Source: Psychroserpens luteus (lineage in GTDB: Bacteria; Bacteroidota; Bacteroidia; Flavobacteriales; Flavobacteriaceae). From it: 64,000 nt of DNA. Positions 53,559-61,073 of this stretch are shown one piece after another. The stretch is from the NCBI RefSeq assembly GCF_015319355.1, contig NZ_JADILU010000003.1:310001-374000 (forward strand), written 5' to 3'. Numbering within the stretch: position 1 is the stretch's first letter; every line of letters starts with the position of its first letter. The notes beneath the pieces are model-generated. The model did no database searches. It saw only the letters and a list, made by a program, of their open reading frames with translations, and had not been told where the DNA came from. The position numbers and the translations under genes were made by a program.

Positions 53559-54833
53559 ATGGACGCAATTCAAGGCATAACTCAATTTATAGACACCTAC
53601 ATTTTAGGAGTACTCATCAGTATGGGTATTGGTCTTATCATTGGTTTAGAACGAGAATATGACAAACTTAAAGATGAAAAAGGTATTGCTGGTATAAGAA
53701 CCTTTCCTATAGTTACAATTCTTGGATTCTCATTAGGCAATCTTACAGAGCTATTTACACCTTGGCTATTAATTATAAGTCTAGGTGCCTTTATTTTGTT
53801 TTTAGCATTTAATCAGTTTTCTCAAAAAAAAGAAGAGCAGGACCACGGTTTAACGACCAACTTAGCCTTAATAGCAACTTTTGTTTTAGGGACAATGGTA
53901 TCGGTTGAATATTACAGAGAAGCAGTTGCTACAGCTGTTATAATCGTTACATTGCTATCTCTTAAGACACGATTCCGTGCGGTTATTAGTAATATTACTT
54001 CCGAAGAACTTTTTGCATTCATTAAGTTTTCAATAATCGCTTTGTTAATTCTACCGTTTCTTCCTAATAAAACCTATGGTCCAGATAACCTATTAAATCC
54101 TTTTGAAATCGGTTCCATAGTAGTCATCGTTTCTTTTTTAAATTTTATCGGTTATTTTCTAGTCAAATTTATAGGCTCTAAAAAAGGAATCATACTCACT
54201 GCAATACTTGGCGGACTTATATCCAGTACAGCAGTAGCCTGGAATTATGCGTCAAGGAGTAAAGAATCTCCAGAACTGTCAAAAAAATATAGTGCAGGAA
54301 TCATAGTTGCATCAGCCATTATGTTTCCACGACTTGCTTTGTTAGCCTACATTTTTAACAATGAGATCCTAATTAATTTAGCACTACCCTTTGGATTATT
54401 AACAGCCATATGTGTGATAGCAACGTTGCTGTTAATGCGAAAAGATGATCCAAAACCAGACACCAATATTAAACTTGGCAATCCCTTAAATATGTTGAAT
54501 GCTATTGGATTTGGAGTCGTTTATGTTGTTATTCTTTTTGCAGTTTTTTATAGCAATCAGTTTTTTGGGGAAAGTGGTTTGTATTATTCCGCTTTAATAG
54601 CAGGTCTGGCAGATACAGATGCCATTACAATTAGCATGTCAAAATTCTCTTTAGATGGCGATAAATTAACGCTCGCATCATCTGTAATTATTGCAGCTAC
54701 GATCAGTAATATGTTAGTGAAATTAGGCATAACCGCTTTTAAAGGTTCCAAAACAGCAGGCAAACTTGTTGGCTACGCTTTTGGTAGCGTCATCCTAGTC
54801 GGTATCATTTACATTCTTATGATTAGAAACTAG
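53559..54833 (+). CDS. MgtC/DUF4010-family membrane protein
   Basis: 424 residues with about twelve TM helices. The N-terminal MgtC/SapB segment is clear: ISMGIGLIIGLEREY (about 19-33) and GIRTFPIVTILG. The rest is a DUF4010 region with several Gly-rich helices (GLADTDAITISM). MgtC-like proteins relate to magnesium stress and membrane energetics, but the DUF4010 fusion has no defined role. It is 31 bp downstream of the ABC1 kinase locus, in the same operon. Confidence 0.85.
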   Translation: MDAIQGITQFIDTYILGVLISMGIGLIIGLEREYDKLKDEKGIAGIRTFPIVTILGFSLGNLTELFTPWLLIISLGAFILFLAFNQFSQKKEEQDHGLTTNLALIATFVLGTMVSVEYYREAVATAVIIVTLLSLKTRFRAVISNITSEELFAFIKFSIIALLILPFLPNKTYGPDNLLNPFEIGSIVVIVSFLNFIGYFLVKFIGSKKGIILTAILGGLISSTAVAWNYASRSKESPELSKKYSAGIIVASAIMFPRLALLAYIFNNEILINLALPFGLLTAICVIATLLLMRKDDPKPDTNIKLGNPLNMLNAIGFGVVYVVILFAVFYSNQFFGESGLYYSALIAGLADTDAITISMSKFSLDGDKLTLASSVIIAATISNMLVKLGITAFKGSKTAGKLVGYAFGSVILVGIIYILMIRN

Positions 54834-54852
54834 TTCCATTTAAATATTTAAA

Positions 54853-54945
54853 AGTTGGGCGTGACCACAAGGGTCAGGCTTTTCGCTACAATTCCTCGCA
54901 TCTCCTGCGTCGAGCTGCGGGATTTTCACTGCAATCCTTCACGCA
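54853..54945. repeat. Structured intergenic repeat (GTTGGGCGTGA type)
   Basis: GC-rich island in an AT-rich genome. It begins GTTGGGCGTGACC, includes the hairpin TGACC-acaa-GGGTCA (54863-54877), and ends TTCACGC, complementary to the opening GCGTGA. From memory, similar elements recur between genes in many Bacteroidetes genomes; their function is unknown to me. The gap 54834-55096 otherwise holds only the FNR-like site at 54998. Confidence 0.6.
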
Positions 54946-54997
54946 AATACACAACCATTAATTATACATAAATAATTTTTTTTCTTTTTCATCATGC

Positions 54998-55009
54998 TGA
55001 CCTAAGTCA
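54998..55009. promoter_or_regulatory. FNR/CRP-type dyad
   Basis: TGAC-CTAA-GTCA, extended by C and G to CTGAC...GTCAG, 88 bp upstream of the DUF5661-like gene at 55097. Confidence 0.65.
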
Positions 55010-55096
55010 GTGTTAGTCTTCATTTAGAAAAGTAATTTTATACTAGAAATTTTGACAGTGGTTTTATGAATTTCCTGTCAAATAAAATACAAGACA

Positions 55097-55363
55097 ATGA
55101 AAAAATTAAACGCACAAGAAGCAAAAGAAATTGGGAATACTCTTGGTATTCAATGGACGGATATACCATTAGATGAATTTACAAAAGGAATAAATGTAGA
55201 ATTTGAACATGGTACAAGATATCCAGAAACTAATGTTACCAATGACGATAAAAACATCACCGGAAAAATAGCTTGGGCGCATTTAAAAGAGTTTCCAGAT
55301 TACTATACACGCTTAGAAAAAATGGAAAATGAAGCGGAAGCATATTGGAACAAAAAGAAGTAA
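55097..55363 (+). CDS. DUF5661-like small protein
   Basis: 88 residues, cytoplasmic. It matches my memory of the DUF5661 pattern: EAKEIGNTLGIQW, FTKGINVEFEHG, VTNDD, GKIAWAHLKEFPDYYTRLEK. The family is small, functionally unknown and common near stress genes. It lies between two FNR-like promoter regions, so it is likely a single-gene unit of the regulon. Confidence 0.75.
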   Translation: MKKLNAQEAKEIGNTLGIQWTDIPLDEFTKGINVEFEHGTRYPETNVTNDDKNITGKIAWAHLKEFPDYYTRLEKMENEAEAYWNKKK

Positions 55364-55365
55364 AC

Positions 55366-55401
55366 TGATTTAAATCAGTTTACTCACGCTGACGTAGGTC
55401 A
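55366..55401. promoter_or_regulatory. Tandem FNR/CRP-type dyads
   Basis: TGAT-TTAA-ATCA (55366-55377) and TGAC-GTAG-GTCA (55390-55401), 24 bp centre to centre. They start 3 bp after the preceding stop codon and lie 100-130 bp upstream of the ferritin start. Confidence 0.65.
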
Positions 55402-55498
55402 GTGTGTCTCTCTCCATAACATTCTAATTTTGAAGTCTAAACAGATATCAAAAATTAGATACTTCAAAACAAAAAATAAATATTTTAATAGAAAGAAC

Positions 55499-56008
55499 AT
55501 GAAAACGAAATCAGAATTTTTAAGCGAAGCAATGGTGAAGTTGCTAAATTATAGAGTAGAACAAGAAGAATATTCTTCAAGAATATATTTAGCCATGTCT
55601 ACCTGGTTAGATGATAAAGGGTTTGTAGGAGCAGCAAAATTATTTAAACAATATAGTGATGAAGAGTTGGTACATGCAGATAAAGCAAAAAAGATGCTTT
55701 TAGCAAATGGTATTAGACCAATCACTCCAGCTTTAAAACAACCAAAACAAGATTTTATTAGCCTTCCAGATGTTATTCTGGCAGCATTAGAACATGAAAA
55801 AGAAATTACCACACAATGCTATGCACTTACCAAAGCAGCACATACCGAAGAAAACTTTATGGTTGTAGAATTGGGTTTATGGTTTTGCAAAGAGCAAGCA
55901 GAAGAGTTAAGCAAAGTGCAATATTTAATAGGACGATTAGAAGCTTTTGGAGAAGAGTCTATCATGCTAAGAGAGTTGGATGAAGAGATGGGAGAATTAG
56001 CAGATTAA
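55499..56008 (+). CDS. ftnA: Ferritin (bacterial, non-heme)
   Basis: 169 residues from ATG 55499. Ferroxidase ligands are visible: Glu in QEEYSSRIYLAM, ExxH in SDEELVHADK, and later Glu in LEHEKEITTQC and KEQAEE. Ferritins store iron and limit Fenton chemistry. The frame runs upstream to 55430, but those 23 residues are basic and not part of the family. It heads a gene run that continues with oleate hydratase 40 bp downstream. Confidence 0.92.
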   Translation: MKTKSEFLSEAMVKLLNYRVEQEEYSSRIYLAMSTWLDDKGFVGAAKLFKQYSDEELVHADKAKKMLLANGIRPITPALKQPKQDFISLPDVILAALEHEKEITTQCYALTKAAHTEENFMVVELGLWFCKEQAEELSKVQYLIGRLEAFGEESIMLRELDEEMGELAD

Positions 56009-56048
56009 CCAATTTAAAAAGCAATTAGTAACAATAAAATTATTTATT

Positions 56049-57650
56049 ATGTACAATAGTAATAAGGACAGAAAAGCATATTTCATAGGTGGCGGAATAG
56101 GATCCTTAGCAGGAGCAGCATTTTTAATACGTGATGGAGGAGTAGCAGGTAATAATATTACAATCTTTGAAAGTCTACCAGTATTAGGTGGAAGTTTAGA
56201 TGCAGGAGGAAATCCAGATGATGGTTACACGTTACGTGGTTCACGTATGTTTACATTAAACATTTATGAATGTACATGGAGTTTGTTCAAATCCATTCCA
56301 TCCCTTACAGATCCAAATACTTCTGTAACCGAAGAGACCATAGCATTTAATGAAAAAGTAATATCAAACTCAAAAGCGCGTCTTATAGATAAAAACCGAG
56401 CAATTGTAGATTCATCTAAACTGGGTTTTTCTATGGCAAACCGTACCGAGCTTCTTAAACTAAGTGAAGCAAGCGAAGAAAAACTAGGTAATAGTGCGAT
56501 CTACGATTGGTTTTCTCCTTCCTTTTTCGAAACTAATTTTTGGTTCATGTGGCGCACAAGTTTTGCGTTTTCACCTTGGCATAGTGCAGTAGAGTTTAAA
56601 CGTTACCTACACCGTTTTATGCAAGAGTTTCCAAATGTTGAAACAATGACAGGTGTTAAACGTACAGTATACAATCAGTATGATTCTATGATTCTTCCGT
56701 TAGAAGTTTGGTTAAAATCTCATGGTGTTCATTTTATGAAAGGTAGTAATGTAACAGATTTAGATACAGCTTATGCTCTAGATCCAAAAACAGAAACCGA
56801 AAAGGTAGTCGTAAAAAATATTACTTATAAAAATTCAGGAAATATTGAAACAATTGAGATCAAAGATAGCGATTTAGTGTTCTATCAAAATGGTTCAATG
56901 ACAGACGCTTCTAGTTATGGTTCTATGACAACTGCACCAAAATTCTTTACAAAAGAAGATAGTCAAGGTTGGGAATTATGGGAAAAATTAGCGAATAAAT
57001 ATCCAGGATTTGGTAAACCCGAAGTGTTTAATTCAAATATAGCAGAATCCTTCTGGGAATCTTTTACAGTAACATTAAAAGACACCGCTTTCTTTGATCA
57101 GATGGAAAAGTTATCTGGTAACAAAGCAGGTACTGGCAGTCAGGTAACACTTAAAGATTCTAATTGGTTTATGAGTTTTTCATTAAATAATCAACCACAC
57201 TATAAAGATCAACCCTCTAACGTACAAGTGTTCTTTACATATGGATTGCATCCAGATCGTGCTGGAAACTTTGTAGGTAAACCAATGACAGAATGTACAG
57301 GAGAGGAAATCCTTAGAGAATTATGTGGCCATTTAAAATTCGATTATGATGTTGTATTTGCTAATGCAATTTGTATTCCATGTAGAATGCCATACATCAC
57401 AAGTATGTTTATGCCACGTTTAAAAACCGATAGACCGCTTCCTGTACCTAAAAATTCAAAAAACTTGGCATTTATCAGTCAGTTTGTTGAAATTCCAGAT
57501 GATGTAGTTTTTACCGTTGAATATTCAGTTCGCGCAGCTCAAATGGCAGTGTATGAATTGTTAGATATAAATCTGGAAATTCCGCCAATAACTAAATTCG
57601 ATAAAACTCTTAAAGTGGAACTTGAAACAGTTGTTAAAGCATTCCATTAA
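56049..57650 (+). CDS. ohyA: Oleate hydratase, copy 1
   Basis: 533 residues, full length. FAD-binding GGGIGSLAGA (14-23), then LPVLGGSLDAGGN, the loop RGSRM (63-67) and FTWSL-type context, and CIPCRMPYITSMFMPR toward the end. The family (formerly myosin-cross-reactive antigen) adds water to cis-9 fatty acids such as oleate to give 10-hydroxystearate and needs FAD as a structural cofactor. In the Elizabethkingia enzyme the loop is RGGRE with the catalytic-loop Glu122 (from memory); here it is RGSRM with Met67. It is 40 bp after ferritin and probably co-transcribed. Two further copies follow at 61074 and 62700. Confidence 0.9.
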   Translation: MYNSNKDRKAYFIGGGIGSLAGAAFLIRDGGVAGNNITIFESLPVLGGSLDAGGNPDDGYTLRGSRMFTLNIYECTWSLFKSIPSLTDPNTSVTEETIAFNEKVISNSKARLIDKNRAIVDSSKLGFSMANRTELLKLSEASEEKLGNSAIYDWFSPSFFETNFWFMWRTSFAFSPWHSAVEFKRYLHRFMQEFPNVETMTGVKRTVYNQYDSMILPLEVWLKSHGVHFMKGSNVTDLDTAYALDPKTETEKVVVKNITYKNSGNIETIEIKDSDLVFYQNGSMTDASSYGSMTTAPKFFTKEDSQGWELWEKLANKYPGFGKPEVFNSNIAESFWESFTVTLKDTAFFDQMEKLSGNKAGTGSQVTLKDSNWFMSFSLNNQPHYKDQPSNVQVFFTYGLHPDRAGNFVGKPMTECTGEEILRELCGHLKFDYDVVFANAICIPCRMPYITSMFMPRLKTDRPLPVPKNSKNLAFISQFVEIPDDVVFTVEYSVRAAQMAVYELLDINLEIPPITKFDKTLKVELETVVKAFH

Positions 57651-57686
57651 ATAAAAATAAATAGTCACAATTAAAAACTAGAAAAA

Positions 57687-58505
57687 ATGGCAAATATTAT
57701 CGTAGTTCCTTTTCAGGATGAAGAAAAAGCAATAAAAGCTTTGCACAAAATTAAAGAGTTAGATGCTTATGGAGATATTACACTCTATGAACACATGATG
57801 ATTCGTAAAAAAGAAAACAATAAATACGACGTACTAAATGATCAAACAGATGGCGAAGGCTGGAGAACATTTACAGGATTAGCTCTTGGAGGTCTTATTG
57901 GAGCTTTTGCAGGACCTTTAGGATTAATTATTGGGTTGTATACAGGAACAGTAGCAGGTGCTATTTGGGATGTTAGTCGTTATGATTTTGAAGATGATTT
58001 TATTAAAAAGGTCAGTAATAAAATGCACGTAGGAACTATTGCTATTGTTGCTGAAATAGCAGAAGATAGTTCAGTGTTTGTTGATGACGCTCTTAAAGGA
58101 TTAAGTTCAGAAATCATAAGAAGTGAAGCAGGATTAGAATTTGATGATTATGTAGATGATCAAATTGAAGATTTAGAAGAAGACATTGAAGATGAGCGTG
58201 AAAAACTTAAAAAAGCAACTGCTGAAGAAAAAGCTAAAATTAAAGCTAAAATTGCCAGTCTAAAAGCTAAACGTAAAGCTAAAATAGCTGAGTTGGAAGC
58301 AAAAAGAAAATCTGCTTTAAAAGAAATCAAAAACGAAACCAAAGCGCGAATTAATAAATTGGAAACACGTCTTGAAGGTTATAAAGATGCTATTTCAGAA
58401 TCCTATAGTAAAGCAAGAAAGAACAGACTAAAAAAGCGTATCAAAAGGGAAGAAGAAAAACTATACCAATTGCACAATGCATTGGGAGAAGATAGTGTTG
58501 ACTAA
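57687..58505 (+). CDS. DUF1269-type protein with glycine zipper and long coiled coil
   Basis: 272 residues. Residues 1-50 follow the DUF1269 start (IIVVPFQDEEKAIKALHKI). Residues 70-100 form a glycine-rich hydrophobic stretch (GGLIGAFAGPLG) that may insert into membrane. Residues 150-272 are an uninterrupted Glu/Lys/Ala coiled coil with AKIKAKIASLKAKRKAK-type repeats. Function unknown. It sits between oleate hydratase and phosphoglycerate mutase, spaced 36 and 44 bp, so it is probably in the same transcription unit. Confidence 0.75.
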   Translation: MANIIVVPFQDEEKAIKALHKIKELDAYGDITLYEHMMIRKKENNKYDVLNDQTDGEGWRTFTGLALGGLIGAFAGPLGLIIGLYTGTVAGAIWDVSRYDFEDDFIKKVSNKMHVGTIAIVAEIAEDSSVFVDDALKGLSSEIIRSEAGLEFDDYVDDQIEDLEEDIEDEREKLKKATAEEKAKIKAKIASLKAKRKAKIAELEAKRKSALKEIKNETKARINKLETRLEGYKDAISESYSKARKNRLKKRIKREEEKLYQLHNALGEDSVD

Positions 58506-58549
58506 TGATGACGAATTAAAATAGATCATAGCTTTAAAATGAAATAAAA

Positions 58550-59260
58550 ATGGGAAAGTTAATACTAGTAAGACACGGAAAAAGCTTTTGGAACATGGAA
58601 AATATCTTTACGGGCTGGACAGATATTGATCTTGCACCAGAAGGAATTGTTGAAGCTAGGTTAGCAGGAGAAATCATTAGAAGTCAAAATATAACTATTG
58701 ACATCTGTTTTTCATCCTATCTAAAAAGAGCTATAAGAACAGCCTTAATTATCTTAGATGGTTCAGATATGATGCATATTGATTTCTTGAAAAGTTGGAA
58801 ACTAAATGAGCGAAATTATGGTGCATGGCAAGGCAGAAATAAAGACGAAGTAAAAGAAGACGTTGGAGAAGATTTGTTTTGGGCGATTAGAAGAGGCTAT
58901 AGTACACCACCTCCTAGTTTGTCTACTGATGATGAAAGGCATCCAAAATTTGACCGCAGATATCATAATCTTAGCATAGGTGATTTACCAGTAGGAGAAT
59001 CCTTGGAACAAACAAAACAAAGAGCTGTTCAATACTTTTTTGAAGCTATTGTTCCAGAACTGGTAAAAGGAAAGACTGTTTTAGTTTCGGCACATGGAAA
59101 TTCTATTCGAGCATTAATTGGACATATTGAAAATATTGCTCCAAAAGAATATCCAAAAGTTGAAGTTCAAACAGGAGTACTAAATGTATATGAGTTTGAT
59201 AATGCTATGAGGTTAAAAGATAAATATGCATTAACTCAAGAAAGTCTAGTAGCAATTTAA
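58550..59260 (+). CDS. gpmA: 2,3-bisphosphoglycerate-dependent phosphoglycerate mutase
   Basis: 236 residues. Catalytic LVRHGKS (His9), the glutamate of LNERNYG (about 90), RRGYSTPPPS (the RR(S/G)YxxPPP substrate loop) and the second His in VSAHGNS are all present. It interconverts 3- and 2-phosphoglycerate in glycolysis. A glycolytic enzyme in a stress island fits a switch to fermentation or low oxygen. It is followed 10 bp later by lipoprotein genes. Confidence 0.93.
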   Translation: MGKLILVRHGKSFWNMENIFTGWTDIDLAPEGIVEARLAGEIIRSQNITIDICFSSYLKRAIRTALIILDGSDMMHIDFLKSWKLNERNYGAWQGRNKDEVKEDVGEDLFWAIRRGYSTPPPSLSTDDERHPKFDRRYHNLSIGDLPVGESLEQTKQRAVQYFFEAIVPELVKGKTVLVSAHGNSIRALIGHIENIAPKEYPKVEVQTGVLNVYEFDNAMRLKDKYALTQESLVAI

Positions 59261-59270
59261 ATAGTGAGAT

Positions 59271-59777
59271 ATGAAAACAAATATGTTATCCTCGTTGGTA
59301 ATAGTATTTATGATAGGAATCATATCAATAGGCTGTGGATCGAACTCAACTAAAAAGTCAAAATTAGCTAAACAAAATATTAAGGAAGCTAATGCGAATT
59401 TAAATCAAGTAAGAAAAGAGTCTCAAGAAGAATTAAAAATAAAAGCAAAAGTAGATTGGGAAAAATTTAATAAAGATTCTCAAAAGGCAATTAAAGAACG
59501 AGAAATTCAAATTGAAGAATTAAGGGCTAGAATTTTAGAAATCAATAAAGAAGAAAAACAAAAATTGACCTTAGCACTTGATACATTAGAACAAAAAAAG
59601 AAAAGTCTCAAAGAGAGATTAGCTCAAATGGATAAAAAACTTAAGACAAATATGGAGCATATTAATGAATCTGATGAAGTTATAAAAATAGCTTTTGAGA
59701 GAGCATTTGTTCACGACATGAATGAGCTCATAATTGGAATTAGAGATTTTTGGAAAACAAATAGTATTAATAAATAA
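59271..59777 (+). CDS. Coiled-coil lipoprotein, copy 1
   Basis: 168 residues. Signal with lipobox ISIGC (about Cys22). The mature part is one long Lys/Glu-rich coiled coil (EIQIEELRARILEIN), ending with FVHDMNELIIGIRDFW. Function unknown; it should be a lipid-anchored periplasmic or surface helix. It is a clear paralogue of the next gene. Confidence 0.7.
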   Translation: MKTNMLSSLVIVFMIGIISIGCGSNSTKKSKLAKQNIKEANANLNQVRKESQEELKIKAKVDWEKFNKDSQKAIKEREIQIEELRARILEINKEEKQKLTLALDTLEQKKKSLKERLAQMDKKLKTNMEHINESDEVIKIAFERAFVHDMNELIIGIRDFWKTNSINK

Positions 59778-59795
59778 CATTTAAAACATTTAATT

Positions 59796-60296
59796 ATGAA
59801 AAAAAATATTCTATCCTTAATCATAATAATATTTATGACAGGAACAGTTTTAACAGGTTGTGGTGAGACATCTAAAAAAGATGCAAAATCAGTTAAAGAG
59901 GATGTGAAAACACTCAATAAAGATTTAACACAAGGCGCAAAAGACACTAGTGAAGAAATTAAAACTGCAGTACAATCAGATTGGCAAAAGTTTAAAGCAT
60001 CATCCGAAACTGCAATTGAAAATACAGAAAAGCAAATTGAAACACTAAGAGGTGAAATTGCTAAAGCTAGTAAAAATGAAAAAGAAAAATTGACAAAAGA
60101 ACTTGATAAACTCGAACAAAAAAACAAAGAACTCAAAGAAAAATTAGTAAAAAGAGGTAAAGAGTTTAAAGAAGACATGATTACTTTTAATAAATCTGCT
60201 AAATCTGATGAACAAAAGTTTGAACGTGAGTTTACTCATGATATGGATGAACTAGGAAGAGCTTTGAAAGATCTTTTTAAAAATAACGTAGATTAA
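59796..60296 (+). CDS. Coiled-coil lipoprotein, copy 2
   Basis: 166 residues. Lipobox VLTGC (about Cys21). Long charged coiled coil (KQIETLRGEIAKASKNE), ending FTHDMDELGRALKDLF like copy 1. The tandem paralogues share ends and diverge in the middle. They may act as envelope spacers or stress-linked lipoproteins; this is inference. Confidence 0.7.
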   Translation: MKKNILSLIIIIFMTGTVLTGCGETSKKDAKSVKEDVKTLNKDLTQGAKDTSEEIKTAVQSDWQKFKASSETAIENTEKQIETLRGEIAKASKNEKEKLTKELDKLEQKNKELKEKLVKRGKEFKEDMITFNKSAKSDEQKFEREFTHDMDELGRALKDLFKNNVD

Positions 60297-60312
60297 CTTC
60301 AATCATATAATT

Positions 60313-60882
60313 ATGGCAACTACAATTTTAAGTTCAGCACAATCTGCAGTAAAAAATTGGTGGATATCTCTTTTAATAGGTATTCTATACATTATTGCTG
60401 GAGTATGGGTGTTTCAAACACCATTAGCAAGTTATGTTTCTTTAAGTATCGTTTTTAGTGTATTCATCTTTGTATCAGGCATCTCTCAAATTGTATTTTC
60501 AATTTCTAATAAAAGTGATATACAAGGTTGGGGTTGGTATTTAGCAGGAGGTATTCTAGATCTCATAATAGGGGTATTATTAATATCACATCCATTAATG
60601 ACGATGGCAATTCTTCCTTTTTACGTTGGTTTCTGGTTATTGTTTCAAGGTTTTATGGCAATTGGATTATCGTTTCAGTTTAAATCTGTTGATGTTCCAA
60701 ATTGGGGTTGGTTACTGTTTTTAGGATTACTCACTATAGTATTTTCCTTTTTATTATTAGCTAATCCGGTGTTTGCAGGTTTAAGTATTGTTTATATGAC
60801 TGCTATGGCTTTTATCACTGCTGGTGTTTTTAGAATATTTCTGGCGTTTGGTTTGAAAAAAATTAAAAAAGAATTCAGTTAA
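60313..60882 (+). CDS. HdeD/DUF308 family membrane protein
   Basis: 189 residues with six TM helices in repeated pairs and the DUF308 pattern: WWISLLIGILYIIAGVWVF, GWGWYLAGGILDLIIGVLL, GWLLFLGLLTIVFSFLLL. In E. coli HdeD is linked to acid resistance at high cell density. It lies 17 bp after the coiled-coil lipoproteins and closes this operon; a structured non-coding stretch follows. Confidence 0.9.
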   Translation: MATTILSSAQSAVKNWWISLLIGILYIIAGVWVFQTPLASYVSLSIVFSVFIFVSGISQIVFSISNKSDIQGWGWYLAGGILDLIIGVLLISHPLMTMAILPFYVGFWLLFQGFMAIGLSFQFKSVDVPNWGWLLFLGLLTIVFSFLLLANPVFAGLSIVYMTAMAFITAGVFRIFLAFGLKKIKKEFS

Positions 60883-60911
60883 CAACAAGAACAACAAGAA
60901 CAACAATTTAA

Positions 60912-61039
60912 AGCAATGTTATAACCGTGAGTGGTCATAAGTTAGGGCTTGGTCTCTTATTATTTGCAAACTCACTAGTTGGTAAAACAGCTGTTGCCAA
61001 TTTGCTTATAGAAAATACATAAACGGTTATCTCATTGCT
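60912..61039. other. Structured intergenic element, probable multi-stem RNA or repeat
   Basis: The closing stem pairs 60912-60928 with 61023-61039 (15 of 17 bases). A second stem pairs GTGAGT (60927-60932) with ACTCAC (60970-60975). A third hairpin-like palindrome spans 60979-61000 around ACAGCTGT. Together they form a multibranch fold directly upstream of oleate hydratase copy 2. The flanking AACAACAAG repeat (60880-60906) is a simple tandem repeat. Confidence 0.5.
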
Positions 61040-61073
61040 TTTTAAATATTTATATCACAAAAATTCAGAAATA

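Noticed and set aside
60880-60910. CRISPR-like or regular repeat (AACAACAAG units)
   Set aside because: Only three 9-bp units in direct contact, with no spacers; a simple tandem repeat.
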